A stretch of DNA of 64,000 nucleotides from assembly GCA_903813345.2 (NCBI GenBank), contig CAIIXF020000008.1, positions 1,559,341-1,623,340 on the forward strand, written 5' to 3'. Of the stretch, positions 33,975 to 46,600 are shown in pieces (the stretch's first letter is position 1; each line of letters opens with the position of its first letter). The stretch comes from Owenia fusiformis. Its lineage: Eukaryota; Annelida; Polychaeta; Sabellida; Oweniidae. Below the pieces are notes generated by a model that did no database searches, was not told where the DNA came from, and saw only the letters and a program-made list of their open reading frames with translations. The position numbers were made by a program, and so were the translations under genes.

Positions 33975-34439
33975 ACTCTTTAATCAATATGAAAACCCAA
34001 GAAGAGATATTTTTAGGATAACTGTTCCATCTTCCTTGGTTAATACAGTGGCCTTAATAACATTACTTTTTATACTGTAGTGAATGCCTAAGTAACAATG
34101 GAACGATAACTGACAGGGACCACAGGAATTGAGCTAATGAATGAGTGGGCTGAAATACCATCTTAATTCTCAAGGTTTTAGTTGCTCCAACTTCAGCTGA
34201 AATGCTGAAATACTTGATGAATAACTGATTCGACTTTTGCATGTCTATAATTGCAAAATATGTTTTCTGTTAAAATGTCTGCTTTATTTTCCTATTCTCT
34301 GTCACTGATTGTAATTATGCAGCCATGAAGTAATAAGGCTTATAAGCTACAAAAGAACACACAGAATGCTGCACAGTGAGATAAGGGGATTTTTTCAATG
34401 ACGTCAATTTATTTTTTGTATACGGAAAAAATTACATCC
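33975..34439. other. Short intergenic stretch; no gene seen
   Basis: It holds the likely 3' UTR of the EF-hand gene. No clear polyadenylation signal or repeat was identified. Confidence 0.45.
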
Positions 34440-34489
34440 ATCATAGTTTATTTCTTTAACGCCACCTTAAGCGAGTTCCGCCCGGAGCG

Positions 34490-34800
34490 AGCTCTACAAA
34501 AGAAATGGCCTAAAATTACCCTCTTCTTCAAATTATTTCACCAAGACAATGTCCCATGCCATCGAGCAAATATGGTTCAGAATTCTATCCGGGATACCCT
34601 ACAGATGGGAGTTTTAGACCAGGGTGCATACTCACCAATGAGGCTGTATTGGACTTGGGGTGTTCAATAGGATGAAAGATGAACTGAGAGGTGTTCGGTA
34701 TGCTTGCATGACAGAGCTCACTGCAGCTGCCCAGAGTGCCTTGCGCACTAAATTCCCTTGTTATTGTATGGCTCAATATGAAGAATGGGTGAAGTACTAG
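34490..34800 (+). pseudogene. Broken mariner-type transposase, C-terminal part
   Basis: The frame LFHQDNVPCHRANMVQ matches the second-aspartate region of mariner transposases (usually HDNAPCH). After a frameshift near 34640-34654 the other frame reads LGVFNRMKDELRGVRYACMTE and ends ...YEEWVKY followed by a stop at 34798-34800, as in the mariner C-terminus. The catalytic D34D triad is incomplete, and the N-terminal half is absent. Terminal inverted repeats were not located. Confidence 0.8.
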
Positions 34801-37217
34801 GTACAGTATGCATGCATCCAGTATAAACAGGAATATTTTGGGCATTCAATGAAGTGACATGTTTGGTAGGAACCTTCAATTTGAAAATACAATGTTTTAT
34901 AGTGTGTATATGTGCAACTTATAATTCACAAGAGTTTAATTAAAATTGAACTTTTTTCGCGTCATAAATTGCCCCGCGTGACCAAAATACGGGTTACCAT
35001 AGTAACCATAACTTTTGACCAAGCAGAACAAAGTAATTTATTTTTTGTTTTGTAATGAGTACATATTTTTTCTATGTTTTGTGAAAGTTTCAAGGAAAAA
35101 CATTGAAAAACCAAAAAATGAGAATGATTTTGCATGAACCTGGTATGTAATTTGTATGTTGTTTTTTGTTGATTTACAACGCTTTCTTCGAACAATTTGT
35201 AATAAAAGTAATCGCATAACTGATTATCTCGAGAACGTGTTTTACATATAATTTGGGCATTCTGTGTCTTTTCGTGCAGTGTATTTTATGTAGACAAAAA
35301 ATAATAAATGAAAATGATCCACCCGTTGTCTGAATGGGTTGCCGATCTATATAACCTAGGATGAGGTAAGAAATATTGCATAACTTACATGTACATTGTT
35401 TAAGACGAAACGAAACACCATACATGCATAAAGAAAAGCTTAAGGGTGATGGCAATGAGGTGGTAGACTACTGGGACAACTTGCAGCACTGCTTCGAAAC
35501 CATATCCGTCTGGAGCATCTCTATGACACTGCAGCAATCTGTATTCTTGCTTATTTGTGGCATATGGCATTCCAACAGATGACACACTTTTCATCTAAAA
35601 TACATTTATTTTGGAGCCAATCTATACAGTAGGGCATGTACCAATCCCGCGCAGTCGCTGAATGGGGTATGGTACCAACGAGGGGAATTATTTCTTGTCT
35701 CTCATTAATCATGCTTAGCTCTTAGACATTTTATACTTGTTTTGATTGGCCATAAATCGATAATGCATGCCGTCAAACGTGATTTTGCAACATCCAAAGT
35801 TAACGTATTGTCGGGTTAAAACATAAAAAGCAAATCTATTAATCAATCAAAAATACCAAAGTGCAATACCAGATGAAAAATATACTCATATCTTACACGC
35901 AAAACGTCTGTATATCTTGGATTGCTTTTGGCTTGGCTAATGTATCTGAAATAGACTAACGTTTTGCGTGTGAAATATGATTGTATTTTTCATATTTTAT
36001 TGCATTGTGATTTTCTGATAGCTTTTTAGGTTTTATTGACGCATGGACCTACAGGCGCGTCTGATTCAATTAGACATCTTTCAAATGTCATTTCCTTGTT
36101 GCATGGGCCTTTATCTCTTGAGAATTTAAGGTCCATGCGTGTTGTATCATTCTCCGATCGCAGGGCTCCAAGATCCGGAATAATTTCGAAAGATGTAAAT
36201 ATAGTCTATTTTATTGTTTGTTGAATCGCCGATGTCTATAGTCTACTGTCTATGATGGACACACGTGCGTAATGTGCGTAGTGCGTAATGGTCGCAGTGT
36301 GTAATGACAACGTTAATATTCTCCGTTGGAAAGAATATTTCAGAATTTAACTTCTATTTTTGCTATACCAACGAATGAAGTTAGGCCGATAGCATTCCGT
36401 CCGTTGTGGTCACAGTTCCACTTTGTCTCACAAAAATTGAACGCTGCTCTAAGACTGAGTCAAAATTTTGATTAAAACAATGCTAAGTTACTCTTGGGTA
36501 CCTGCTTTTTAAAATGTGGAATCTATTCTTTCAAGAACTTCCAAACGATTTAGCTCCATTGAAAAATCCAGGAAGAATCCGTAATATTGAGAGTTATTCC
36601 TAAATTAGAGGGTTTTCATAATTGGATAGAAAAACACATTCTCATTCGAAAGAACATCCTTTTTTATTTAAATGATTTCAAAACGATAATTAGCAATTAC
36701 AAATATAGCCTAATTATAAAATATGCACCTTTGATGTTTATTCCTGGTTTTAAGATTGGAAATCAACATCATCTGAACTGTAACAACGGCTGTTCATCTA
36801 TTTAATATCTGAGGTCATCTAAGATAAAACCAATGAATACTATTCCACTACTATGATAGATTTGACATTTGAGCATGAATGAAATGCTATTTAGTACCCT
36901 GCGTGCAGAGTCTAGTTAAACTACAGAAGAAGACGAAGCTCTTTTTAAGAAGTGAAGTCAAACGAATGCAAAGGGTAGCTATTTAGCGTAGTATTCGTAG
37001 TATTGTGTTACAGAATTACGAGACAGTAAAAGCGTTTTCAATCAATGTAATATAATCACCAATGTTGATTCCACTGTGACACTCGTCATAAATATCCATG
37101 GACATGTGTATCGGAGCACGACGAAGTGTGTCTATTTATTTACGCTTCAAAAATGTCTTCTTTGTGAAGCACATCCATTTACGTGATCTTTATGATTGTA
37201 AAGCCAAGCTTGGATGG
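34801..37217. other. Intergenic stretch; no gene seen
   Basis: This is AT-rich sequence. A short inverted repeat (CATGGACCT ... AGGTCCATG) lies at about 36043-36138. Open frames over 60 codons (for example 35174-35582) have no family likeness. 3' UTR sequence of the GPCR gene probably occupies the right end. Confidence 0.5.
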
Positions 37218-38285
37218 CTATGACAAGCCTCTTCTTTTACATAACATACTTTTGAAGGCATTCCTAAAACCTCTGTTTAAAAATGGATATAATATAGGAT
37301 TTACAGTCGAATTTAACCAAAGCATCCAGAAGGCAATATCCGCCAATACAGGATTCACACAAGTTGGACAAATTGCCGAGATCAAAGCGGAGATTTCATA
37401 TGGTCCCCAACAAATTGCAAAAACCACAACTAAAATTGCAACATTTATCGCTGCTTTACGGTCCTTGTGGTAACTGTTCTTTGGCTGTGCTTGGGGTACA
37501 GTTCCTGTGGTTTGTTTGACCTCCCCTTTCTTTTCTCCTCCCGCAACGCTTGCTCCGTCGTCTGTGGAATTAGCAGTTGTGCTAACTGTGTCATTGGAAA
37601 CTGGGACAACCTTTCCTGTACGAACAAGTACACCACGAGAACGTTTCCTTATCTCCCAGTAAATGAGGAAATTAAGTATGCACATCACAAAAAATGGGAC
37701 GATAAACTCGACAGCAGACCCAAACAACAGAAAGTAAATATTATCGTAAAACGGTATAAAGCATTCCATCTCCGGAATGATACGCGTTCCCGTTCCGACC
37801 TCCCAAAAGAGGATGGCGATGCCATACGTGAGGAACCCCACCAGCCACGGGAGAATCATGCTGACGATGGTGAGCGTTGCATTCTGTGACGCCTTATAAG
37901 CAAGTGCGTTCGACACGATGCGGTATCTGTCCAAGCTTATAAGGACGATACCAATGACAGACGCCGCAGGTGTAATGTAGTCCATCAAGAGCCAAACCTT
38001 ACACAAGCCTTGACCAAACGGCCAATGTTGTAGCAACAAATATGGAATATACATTGGAATGTTTATGGCTCCTACAACCAAGTCACATGCCGCTAAATTA
38101 GCTATAAGATAATTGCTATATGTCCTCAGTTTTCTCTCATATTTCATGGCCACGAGAACCAATATGTTTCCCAGACACGTAATAATTACAACTAGGCTTA
38201 TCAAAATCCCTAAAACGATTGTCACTGGTAAGGAAAACCTTAACGTATATCCCGAATCGGATGATGTATCATTGGTTGACGCCAT
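37218..38285 (-). CDS. Class A aminergic GPCR, histamine H3/H4-like, single exon
   Basis: This 355-residue seven-helix receptor has no intron. Landmarks are a likely N-glycosylation site (N5), N40 in TM1 (GN), D68 in TM2, C95 (disulfide to C175 in loop 2), D102 in TM3 (amine anchor), DRY at 119-121, CWGPY at 292-296 in TM6 and NPILY at 329-333 in TM7. Glu193, four residues before Pro197 of TM5, occupies the position used by H3/H4 histamine receptors to bind the imidazole side. The TM7 string FWMLWLNSTVNPILYP and the loop around TM4 (AILFWEVGTG) also match that group best. The third inner loop is ~55 residues and hydrophilic, which suggests Gi coupling by analogy. An orphan amine receptor of the muscarinic/histamine superclade is the alternative. 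The ATG at 38285 is the first in frame and gives a full TM1. Confidence 0.88.
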   Translation of the reverse strand: MASTNDTSSDSGYTLRFSLPVTIVLGILISLVVIITCLGNILVLVAMKYERKLRTYSNYLIANLAACDLVVGAINIPMYIPYLLLQHWPFGQGLCKVWLLMDYITPAASVIGIVLISLDRYRIVSNALAYKASQNATLTIVSMILPWLVGFLTYGIAILFWEVGTGTRIIPEMECFIPFYDNIYFLLFGSAVEFIVPFFVMCILNFLIYWEIRKRSRGVLVRTGKVVPVSNDTVSTTANSTDDGASVAGGEKKGEVKQTTGTVPQAQPKNSYHKDRKAAINVAILVVVFAICWGPYEISALISAICPTCVNPVLADIAFWMLWLNSTVNPILYPFLNRGFRNAFKSMLCKRRGLS

Positions 38286-41200
38286 TGTTCTACTTTACGT
38301 TCACCGGGAATATATAGAAATTAATGCATTTGTGTACTTCTGTGTTGTTTCCAATTTGAGTCAAATATTCATTAACCGTTCAAGTGCTACGAGCGTTTCA
38401 ACGTTTTGACGACGGGCAATCTAAATTTGTTGGATAAACTTTGCCTCTTAAAAACATGTAATAAAATATTTGTTTGTGGTGTTGTCATATGAACAATCGA
38501 TTCTTGTTTGTTTGTTTGTTCCATTTCTTTCTTATTCCTTTGTAAGATTGCTGCCATCAATCTTACCAAATACGGAACATTTAATGGTGAAATTTGTTGA
38601 CCGTCATATTTTAGTTTAATATTTGATATTTTTCACTCTTAATATATCATTAAATGTATCATCTCTATAGCGGCGTGCAGATACAAATCCAAGTATTAAC
38701 CCTGTGAATTATATCAATATATTTTCAATTAAAATGAAATAACAGCCCTGTTATATTACTGTAAGTGTGTATACACATCGTCTATTAAATCATTTTCCAT
38801 TGTATTAAAAGTGTCCAGACAGGTACCAATAGCACGGTTACTGTTCCATGAGATTGCATCTGACACGAGATGAAGTCGATCTGCTCTCAACGCTACAAGA
38901 CAATGGCGATTTGTGCTGATATCCCAACAGCGTATCTGTATCTAGAATGAAGCAGTGACGCCCCTTGTGCAATTCGCGAAATTCTGTTTATATTTCGTAT
39001 CAAAGTACTAGTATATACCGGTAATTGATATTGATGGCTTCGAAATGAAGGCCTAAGATAACTTGACAACATAGTCTTTATATCAGGCAAGGTTTATAAG
39101 TTAATGATGTTACAGTACATAATCAAGCAGAAAATGTCGATGTCACCTACTTAGCTTTTTTTACTCACAGCTAGAAACACTTTTCATTATATTTAATTTC
39201 ATATTCATATTGCGATAGATAAGGGTTATGTACTGGGAGGTTTTGGATATGGGGTTTATCCAGAGGGAGATATGCATATCTACCTGAGGGACCGTAGGGA
39301 CCGAAGGTAGATGTGCATATCTCACGAGGGATGAACCCAATATCCAAACCGACCGTACATAACTGCTTTATCCTATACCAAGTAATTTTCTTTCAATTTC
39401 TTTTTATTGTTTCAATTTCTTCACATTTTTCTAATTTTTTTTCAATTTTTTCACATTTTTAAAAAAAAAATTCAATTTTTTATTTTTTTCAATTTTTTCA
39501 CAATTTTTATTTTTTTCATTTTTTCTTATCTTTTTTTCGAAGCGGGAAGATATGCCCTGGAGCGGGAGATATGTCGGGAGATATGGAGGTTCAGGATATG
39601 GAAACCTCAAAATCATGATAAGGGATATATCTTACCAACTTATCTCCCTAAAACTCTACTTGGCATAGGATAAAGGACCTTAAGAGGACATAACGACACG
39701 ACAGAATATTTATTTTGCACAAAATGAAAATCACAGGTAACCGAAAAATTCAATTTGAGTGTGTTCCCTCAGATACACGGCGGATCTAGCTTTCGAGTAA
39801 GCCTAAAACGGAGTCAGTGATCCTCACATTTTTACTTGATTATTACCATGGGCTTTCAACTCTCATTGAAAGCCCATGTTATTACGCATCATTATGTAAC
39901 GAGTTTTAATAAGCAAAGTATTGTCATTTTAATCGTTAATTTCATTTTGTCTCTTTTGTGTAAAAACTACCTGAATAAATGCATCACATCCGATACTCAA
40001 CTTTTATCTGAAATAAATTCAAAAAGGTCTTACTAACACTCTTTGAATAGGCAGGAGGACATATGACGAACCAAATCACAGCCCAGTGTAGCCAGTAAAT
40101 GTAAATAACAACTGAACAATTTGGTCACACATTTACAATATTTGGTATGCTATCAAATAAAAACTTCCAATTGCCAAAGGAGGAGGGAAAGTATCGCAAC
40201 AGATTTCGGACAGTCATATATTGGATTTTGGCTATTTTCTAAAGATTTAAACAGGTGGATATGTTAGACCTCCAGGTAAAGCACTCCTACAGATGATAAA
40301 ATAATTCCGACTTTGAGACAGGGAAGATGCAAACAACCCACCCACATGTTTTTCTGAAATGTTGTCCTGATTTTCAACCCCTTCCACCCCTGCTTTTTTA
40401 ATTTTTCTTGCATCAATATGTTGTGTTTTGACACACAGTTACCTAACTTAAAGGAATAAGTTATCAAAATTTACTTTTCTTTATTCTCCTTTATTTTCGG
40501 GTTCACCCTGGTGTCTTGTTAATAACACTCTTGTAATTACAATGCGAAGTTGATAAGCAGATATAAAAAAAATTATGTGTGGATGGGGGGGGGGTTCGAA
40601 CCAACAAAAAACTGGCTACGGCGATGGGATCAGGGCCACTCGTCGAATGAGCACGAAGAGTCGCTTGGCAATCTTTGACTACCTTTGCTAGGATACATAT
40701 CAGGACTGGTTTTTATTGAGTTTGAGATCATGGACCCATCAGCAGATTGATTCTATAAACATGTTTAGATAGGTTAAACAATAGGTTAAACAATAGCTGT
40801 AGTAACTTCCTTCAAAAGGTTGATCATTGTTTAATATGACGATAACCTTATTGATTGATCCATTAAAAATGTAAAGCTATACGGTATTGAACAAGAAACG
40901 GCGTCTCACACTCAAAACAAACAGACTTTCAGACTGAAATACATGTAGGAAGGAAGCCAAGGACTTTGTGGATGGCGTTTCGATAGTCAATAGATTCAAT
41001 ACTGTTATCAGCTTATTGTCGTTGTTGATTCCGATAGCATCTCTTTCATAAAAGCCAGTATCGGGATTTGGATTGGAGAACAATGCTTCACCATGGTGTG
41101 TTTAAGCTCTTTCTACAGATGTTGAGGTGTTAAGCAATTCTTCGCGCTTCCGTCTTTTTATCATTTACTGTAACATATTATTATTGATGCCAGACCCTTT

Positions 41201-41919
41201 GGCGCTCCTTTCGTGTCAAATGATTCCCTAGCTATAATGAGACATGGACTGCTACTTTACTTAGCTCTGGAGATGTTTTTATTAGCATCCTTCTGGCATA
41301 AGGAGTTTGTTGATCCAGTAATATAGCAATGTAAGTCACACAATTAATTAAACATGGTGGATTTAACAAATAAGTGACTTTCATATTTCTGCAGGTTGTA
41401 GGAAATTAAGGATATGCTGCTCTATTCATGTGTATCTTTGATCATAAGGAAGCTTATCATAATTATGGAGACTTTAATTACCTTATCAATCCGACGTGGA
41501 AATTGTTTTTCACCAAAAATTGCATGCATACTTATTCAAAATAGCTTCATTATTTCTGTATATCTAGATCGAATATGAATATAGGTCTGCTGGAAGGTTG
41601 GATCAAACGATCCTAGAAATAGTTTTGCTTATATTATACATGAAGTCCAATGGAAAGAAGTAACACTAAGAAATCTGGGTCACTAGTATCAGGTGGTCCA
41701 AATGAAGCATTAAATGTCTGTGGCTGTCAGAATGGTTCAATGACACTTCTGGAGGATTTTTGTCTTATTGAATTAGATTTGAATACATCCGAGTACTTCT
41801 TATATCCAGTGTAATTGAATGTATGTAAAGGATCTCGATTGGGTTGAAAACATTATGCCTCCTTTAAGGGACTTGTGTATCAGTGCATTGAATTGATTTG
41901 GATAAGTGGTGTTTGTTGA
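38286..41919. other. Intergenic stretch; foldback element and low-complexity DNA, no gene seen
   Basis: At 39213-39380 is a foldback with ~75-85-bp arms (ATGTACxGGxxGGTTTTGGATATxGGGTT). At 39400-39535 there is a poly(T)-rich stretch with TTCAATTTTTTCACA units. A 32-bp hairpin, CATGGGCTTTCAACTCTCATTGAAAGCCCATG, is at about 39849-39880. Near 40590-40620 there is a G-rich fragment ending CTGGCTAC that resembles other MITE ends in the window. Confidence 0.55.
39213..39380. mobile_element. Small foldback (MITE-like) element
   Basis: The left and right halves are inverted copies centred near 39296. Both contain GAGATATGCATATCTACCT-type sequence, then GGGTTYATCC and GGATATNGGG, and finally GTTATGTAC at the outer ends. 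There is no coding capacity. Similar GGGAGATATG words continue at 39545-39620, possibly from a second decayed copy. Confidence 0.65.
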
Positions 41920-43657
41920 ATATAGAAGGCCTGTTTGTGGTTGGGATAGAGAAGGCCTGTTTGTGGTTGGGATATAGAAGGCATGTCTGTAGTTGGGATA
42001 GAGAAGGCCTGTTTGTGGTTGGGATAGAGAAGGCCTGTTTGTGGTTGGGATAGAGAAGGCCTGTTTGTAGTTGGGATATAGAAGGCCTGTCTGTAGTTGG
42101 GATAGAGAAGGCCTGTTTGTGGTTGGGATATAGAAGGCCTGTCTGTAGTTGGGATAGAGAAGGCCTGTTTGTGGTTGGGATATAGAAGGCCTGTCTGTAG
42201 TTGGAATATAGAAGGCCTGTTGGTAGTTGGAATATAGAAGGCATGTCTGTGTGTAGTTGGGATAGAGAAGGCCTGTTTGTAGTTGGGATATAGAAGGTCT
42301 GTTTGTAGTTAGGATATAGAAGGCATGTGTGTAGTTGGGATATAGAAGGCCTGTGTGTAGTTGGGATATAGAAGGCCTGTTTGTAGTTGGGATAGAGAAG
42401 GCCTGTGTGTAGTTGGGATATAGAGTGTCTGTTGGTAGTTGGAATATAGAAGGCATGTCTGTAGTTGGGATAGAGAAGGCCTGTGTGTAGTTGGGATATA
42501 GAAGGCCTGTTGGTGGTTGGGATATAGAAGGCCTGTTTGAAGTTGGAATATTGAAGGCCTGTTCCAAGTTGGAATATAGAAGGCATATCTGTAGTTGGGA
42601 TATAGAAGGCCTGTGTGTAGTTGGGATAGAGAAGGCCTGTTTGTGGTTGGGATATAGAAGGCCTGTTTGTAGTTTGGATATAGAAGGCCTGTTTGTAGTT
42701 GGGATATAGAAGGCCTGTTTGTGGTTGGGATATAGAAGGCCTGTTTGTGGTTGGGATATACAAGGCCTGTTTGTGGTTGGGATATAGAAAGCTTATGTTT
42801 AGTTGAGATATACAAGGACTGTTTGTGGTTGGGATATAGAAGGCCTGTTTGTGGTTGGGATATATAAGGCCTGTTTGTGGTTGGGATATAGAAGGTATGT
42901 CTGTAGTTGGGATAGAGAAGGCCAGTTTGAAGTTGGGATAGAGAAGGCCTGTTTGTGGTTGGGATATAGAAGGTATGTCTGTAGTTGGGATAGAGAAGGC
43001 CTGTTTGTGGTTGGGATATATAAGGCCTGTTTGTGGTTGGGATATATAAGGCCTGTTTGTGGTTGGGACATAGAAGGCCTGTTTGTAGTTGGGATATAGA
43101 AGGCCTGTTTGTAGTTGGGATATGGAAGGCCTGTTTGTACTTGGGATATAGAAGGCATGTCTGTAGTTGGGATAGAGAAGGCCAGTTTGAAGTTGGAATA
43201 TCGAAGGCCTGTTCCAAGTTGGAATATAGAAGGCATATCTGTAGTTGGGATAGAGAAGGCCTGTGTGTAGTTGGGATAGAGAAGGCCTGTTTGTGGTTGG
43301 GATATAGAAGGTATGTCTGTAGTTGGGATAGAGAAGGCCTGTTTGTGGTTGGGATATATAAGGCCTGTTTGTGGTTGGGATATATAAGGCCTGTTTGTGG
43401 TTGGGACATAGAAGGCCTGTTTGTAGTTGGGATATTGAAGGCCTGTTTGTAGTTGGGATATGGAAGGCCTGTTTGTACTTGGGATATAGAAGGCATGTCT
43501 GTAGTTGGGATAGAGAAGGCCAGTTTGTGGTTGGGATATAGAAGGCCTGTTTGTGGTTGGGATATAGAAGGGCTGTTTGAAGTTGGAATATTGAAGGCCT
43601 GTTCCAAGTTGGGATATAGAAGGCCTCTTTGTAGTTGGGATATGGAAAGCCTGTTTG
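41920..43657. repeat. 26-bp minisatellite, about 66 units
   Basis: The unit is GAAGGCCTGTTTGTGGTTGGGATATA with substitutions at a few positions (TGTGTGTAG, GATAGA and others). Higher-order similarity is seen: the block near 42890-43200 is largely repeated near 43300-43600. The unit is not a multiple of three, yet all three minus frames stay open for 255-432 codons because the repeat lacks stop codons. The resulting Ser/Pro/Thr/Tyr/Gln-rich repeats are therefore not evidence of a gene. Confidence 0.95.
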
Positions 43658-46600
43658 CAGTTCAGCTCATTTTTGGATAAGAGACTAGAGGTGAAACATT
43701 TCCTTTAATTCACAACACAAAGGATCCGTACCCATTAGTGTACCTATAAGGACTTAGAAATTTTTCGAAAATGGTAAATTGGAATTCCAGTATTATTCTT
43801 ATATAATATGAATCATTAAGAAGTATATTTTCAACAAATAACAAAAATAATATTTAGAATATGGTAAAAAGTTGTTTTTTACAGTGATTCTTAACACATG
43901 TCATTCTGACTCTTAAAATGAGTAATTTTCACATATTTTCACAAAACTTTGAATAAAATCTTGATTTTTGAAGATACACTTAAATTGACTTGTCAGTATA
44001 AAACTACATTGTGTCTGTGCATAACAACCTTCACTAAGCAGATCAACCATGCATAGATACTTTGTAATCCTATTGTTTTGAAAGGCACCCTATTGTGTTC
44101 TTGTTTTTAAGAATGGATGACCTCCTACAGTCACTGACAGATTGAGGTGCTTCCGCAGGTCAGACCCCCTCTGATTTCACCTTTATTGTTTAGTATTGAC
44201 ACTATTGCATACAGTAGTTCAAACATGAAATGAGAGAGGGTCCTGGCTGCGGAAGATATACAATGTGAAAGTATAGCAACAAATTTAGTTTAAAAAAATA
44301 GGCCATATTGGATCTGCCAGACACCAAGGCAACAAACTATCAGACAAGTATCAAATGGGTCAATTTACTTTTGATTTATCAGTCATGCATGCCTCTGAAG
44401 GGGATACGTTGCAGAGGGACTGAGTTGATATCCATTTAGTCATTAAAGGGACACTGTTTGTAAGGTAGTTCTCATGCTAATGAACACTAAAATGTTTTAA
44501 ACAAAGAATCAAATGGGTCAATCTTCTTTTAATTCATCAGTCATGTCTATCTCTTGAGATGATATGTTGAAGAGACACTGAATTAAAGGGACACTCCTTG
44601 TAAGGTAGTTCTCACCCAAAGAAACAAATAGGCCAATCTATCTTTGATCGATCATTCATGCATGCCCCTGAAGATGATATATTGCAGAGAAACTGAGTCA
44701 TTATCCATTCAGCCATTTAAAGGGACATTGCTTGGAAGATAGTTCTCATCCTAATGAACACTAAACTATTTTTAACAAAGAATCAAAGGGTTGATATACT
44801 TTTGATTCATCAGTCATCCCTGCCCCTGAATGTAATATATTGCTGAGGGACTGAGTCAATATCCATTTACCCATTTAAAGAGACACTGCTTGTAAGGTTA
44901 TTCTCAACTAATGGGTCAATCTATTTTTGATTCTTCATTCAATTGCCTACCCCTGAAGATGATATATTGCTGAGGGACAAAATCAATATCCATGAAGCTG
45001 TTTAAAGGGACACTGTGTGCAAGGTAGTTCTCACCAAAAGAAACAAAAGGGTCAATTTATTTTTTAAGCTTGTCCCAAAAGATGATATATTGCTGAAAGA
45101 CGGAATCAATATCCATTAACCATTAAAGGGACACTGCTTGTAAGATAGTTCTCATCCTAAGTCAGCAAACTAAAATATTTTACTTCATAATAATTATATG
45201 TTATTCAATGGATAGATTAAAATACCTCCACTTGTTTGATAGCAAAACAATGGGTTTCAAACTCTCCTACATGCACCTTTTCAATTTTAACAAGCAACCA
45301 TTTGACTTTATACCTTTAGCTTCAATTGAATTATTCTTTGAAAATGCCAAATAAATATATCATATATTGGAAAGTCACAACTAGATTTTTAATATTTGAG
45401 TTGAATACCTGGGTTTTGTGTTTTCAATATGTTGCCCTTTGTGTCCTACCTTTGATAATGATGTGAAATATGTCCTCTAAATTGAATATCCTAGGTTAAA
45501 CCTACTGCATACCAACTGAAGTGATACTTTTGCTGAGATTCAAGATTAAGATTCTTAGATATATATTCTTATATTTTAGGGGTTGTTTTATGATTTGTGT
45601 TTTCAATATGTTGCCCTTGTGTCCTACCTTAATGAAATTTTGATATATCAATTGATTGAATGGTCAATATACTTAAAATTGTCATGAGTGAAGACTAACA
45701 TACCCCTAACATGATATTTAGGATGATTTGCATCGGTATCAAGTTTCTTATACCTTTAGTCAACAACCTCTTGAAAGAGAATTGCTAAAATGAGATAAAG
45801 TTGAAAACAACAAATCCCTAATAGGGAAAACTATGCTATCCATTGTTTTAACCTGTCTCAACACTTCCAACTCCACTGGGTGATTCCGTAAGTGAGCCTA
45901 AAATCACCAAAAGTTTGCTTTAAAAAGAACATTTCTCATATTTTTACCTCATTTATTCTAGATCCTTTAAAATTGCCAGATTTCTGTCAAAATCTAGTTA
46001 TCATTTTTTTGTTCGCTGTCTAGGTCCCACCTTAATAGTATTGCAAGACTTCGAAGATGTTATACCTTTAATCTTTTCCTCTTTTATATTTTCTGTCATG
46101 TGTGATCTTTGCCATCATTATTTCATTTATCTTCATTTTTGTAATTTGTCATAATTTGTGTAATAACTAATAAACAAATGATTCAGTTTAAAATAATCTA
46201 TAAGGAGAGTTCTCATATTTTTCAACCTCAATTATACAAGATTTTACTTCACTATTCCTTTTTCAAAGCAAACTCCTTTAATATCATAAAGACCATCTTT
46301 CATTTATCTTCATTATTTTGTAATTTGTCATTTGTCATTGTAAATTGTAACCACCATATTATTCTATATAGAAAGCAAATCACAACATAATAAAGGGCAT
46401 GTATTTCATCTAATTGGTTTTATTATGCTTCCTAGTACCATAATGTCAAACAAGTACACGCATTTTGCAAATGATTTTCAATATACAATTTATAGTTCAA
46501 GTGCTGGTACCGTAATAATTCTAAGCTATTTCATGATCAGAATTTTCTACATTGGCTTCCAACTTTTTATTATTGCTTTAATTCTGTGTGATACTCCAAA

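Noticed and set aside
37467-37889. 140-codon plus-strand frame
   Set aside because: It is the antisense of the GPCR gene.
40590-40615. B-box-like GGTTCGAACC as a tRNA
   Set aside because: There is no A box, acceptor or anticodon arm around it. It lies in a G-rich MITE fragment.
41800-43607. Three long minus-strand open frames (255, 299 and 432 codons) of Pro/Thr/Tyr/Gln-rich repeats
   Set aside because: They lie on one 26-bp minisatellite whose unit has no stop in any minus frame. All three frames are equally open and there is no sign of a start, signal peptide or splice sites.
44330-45170. CRISPR-like array
   Set aside because: Units are degenerate along their whole length, there are no unique spacers between constant repeats, and the host is an animal.
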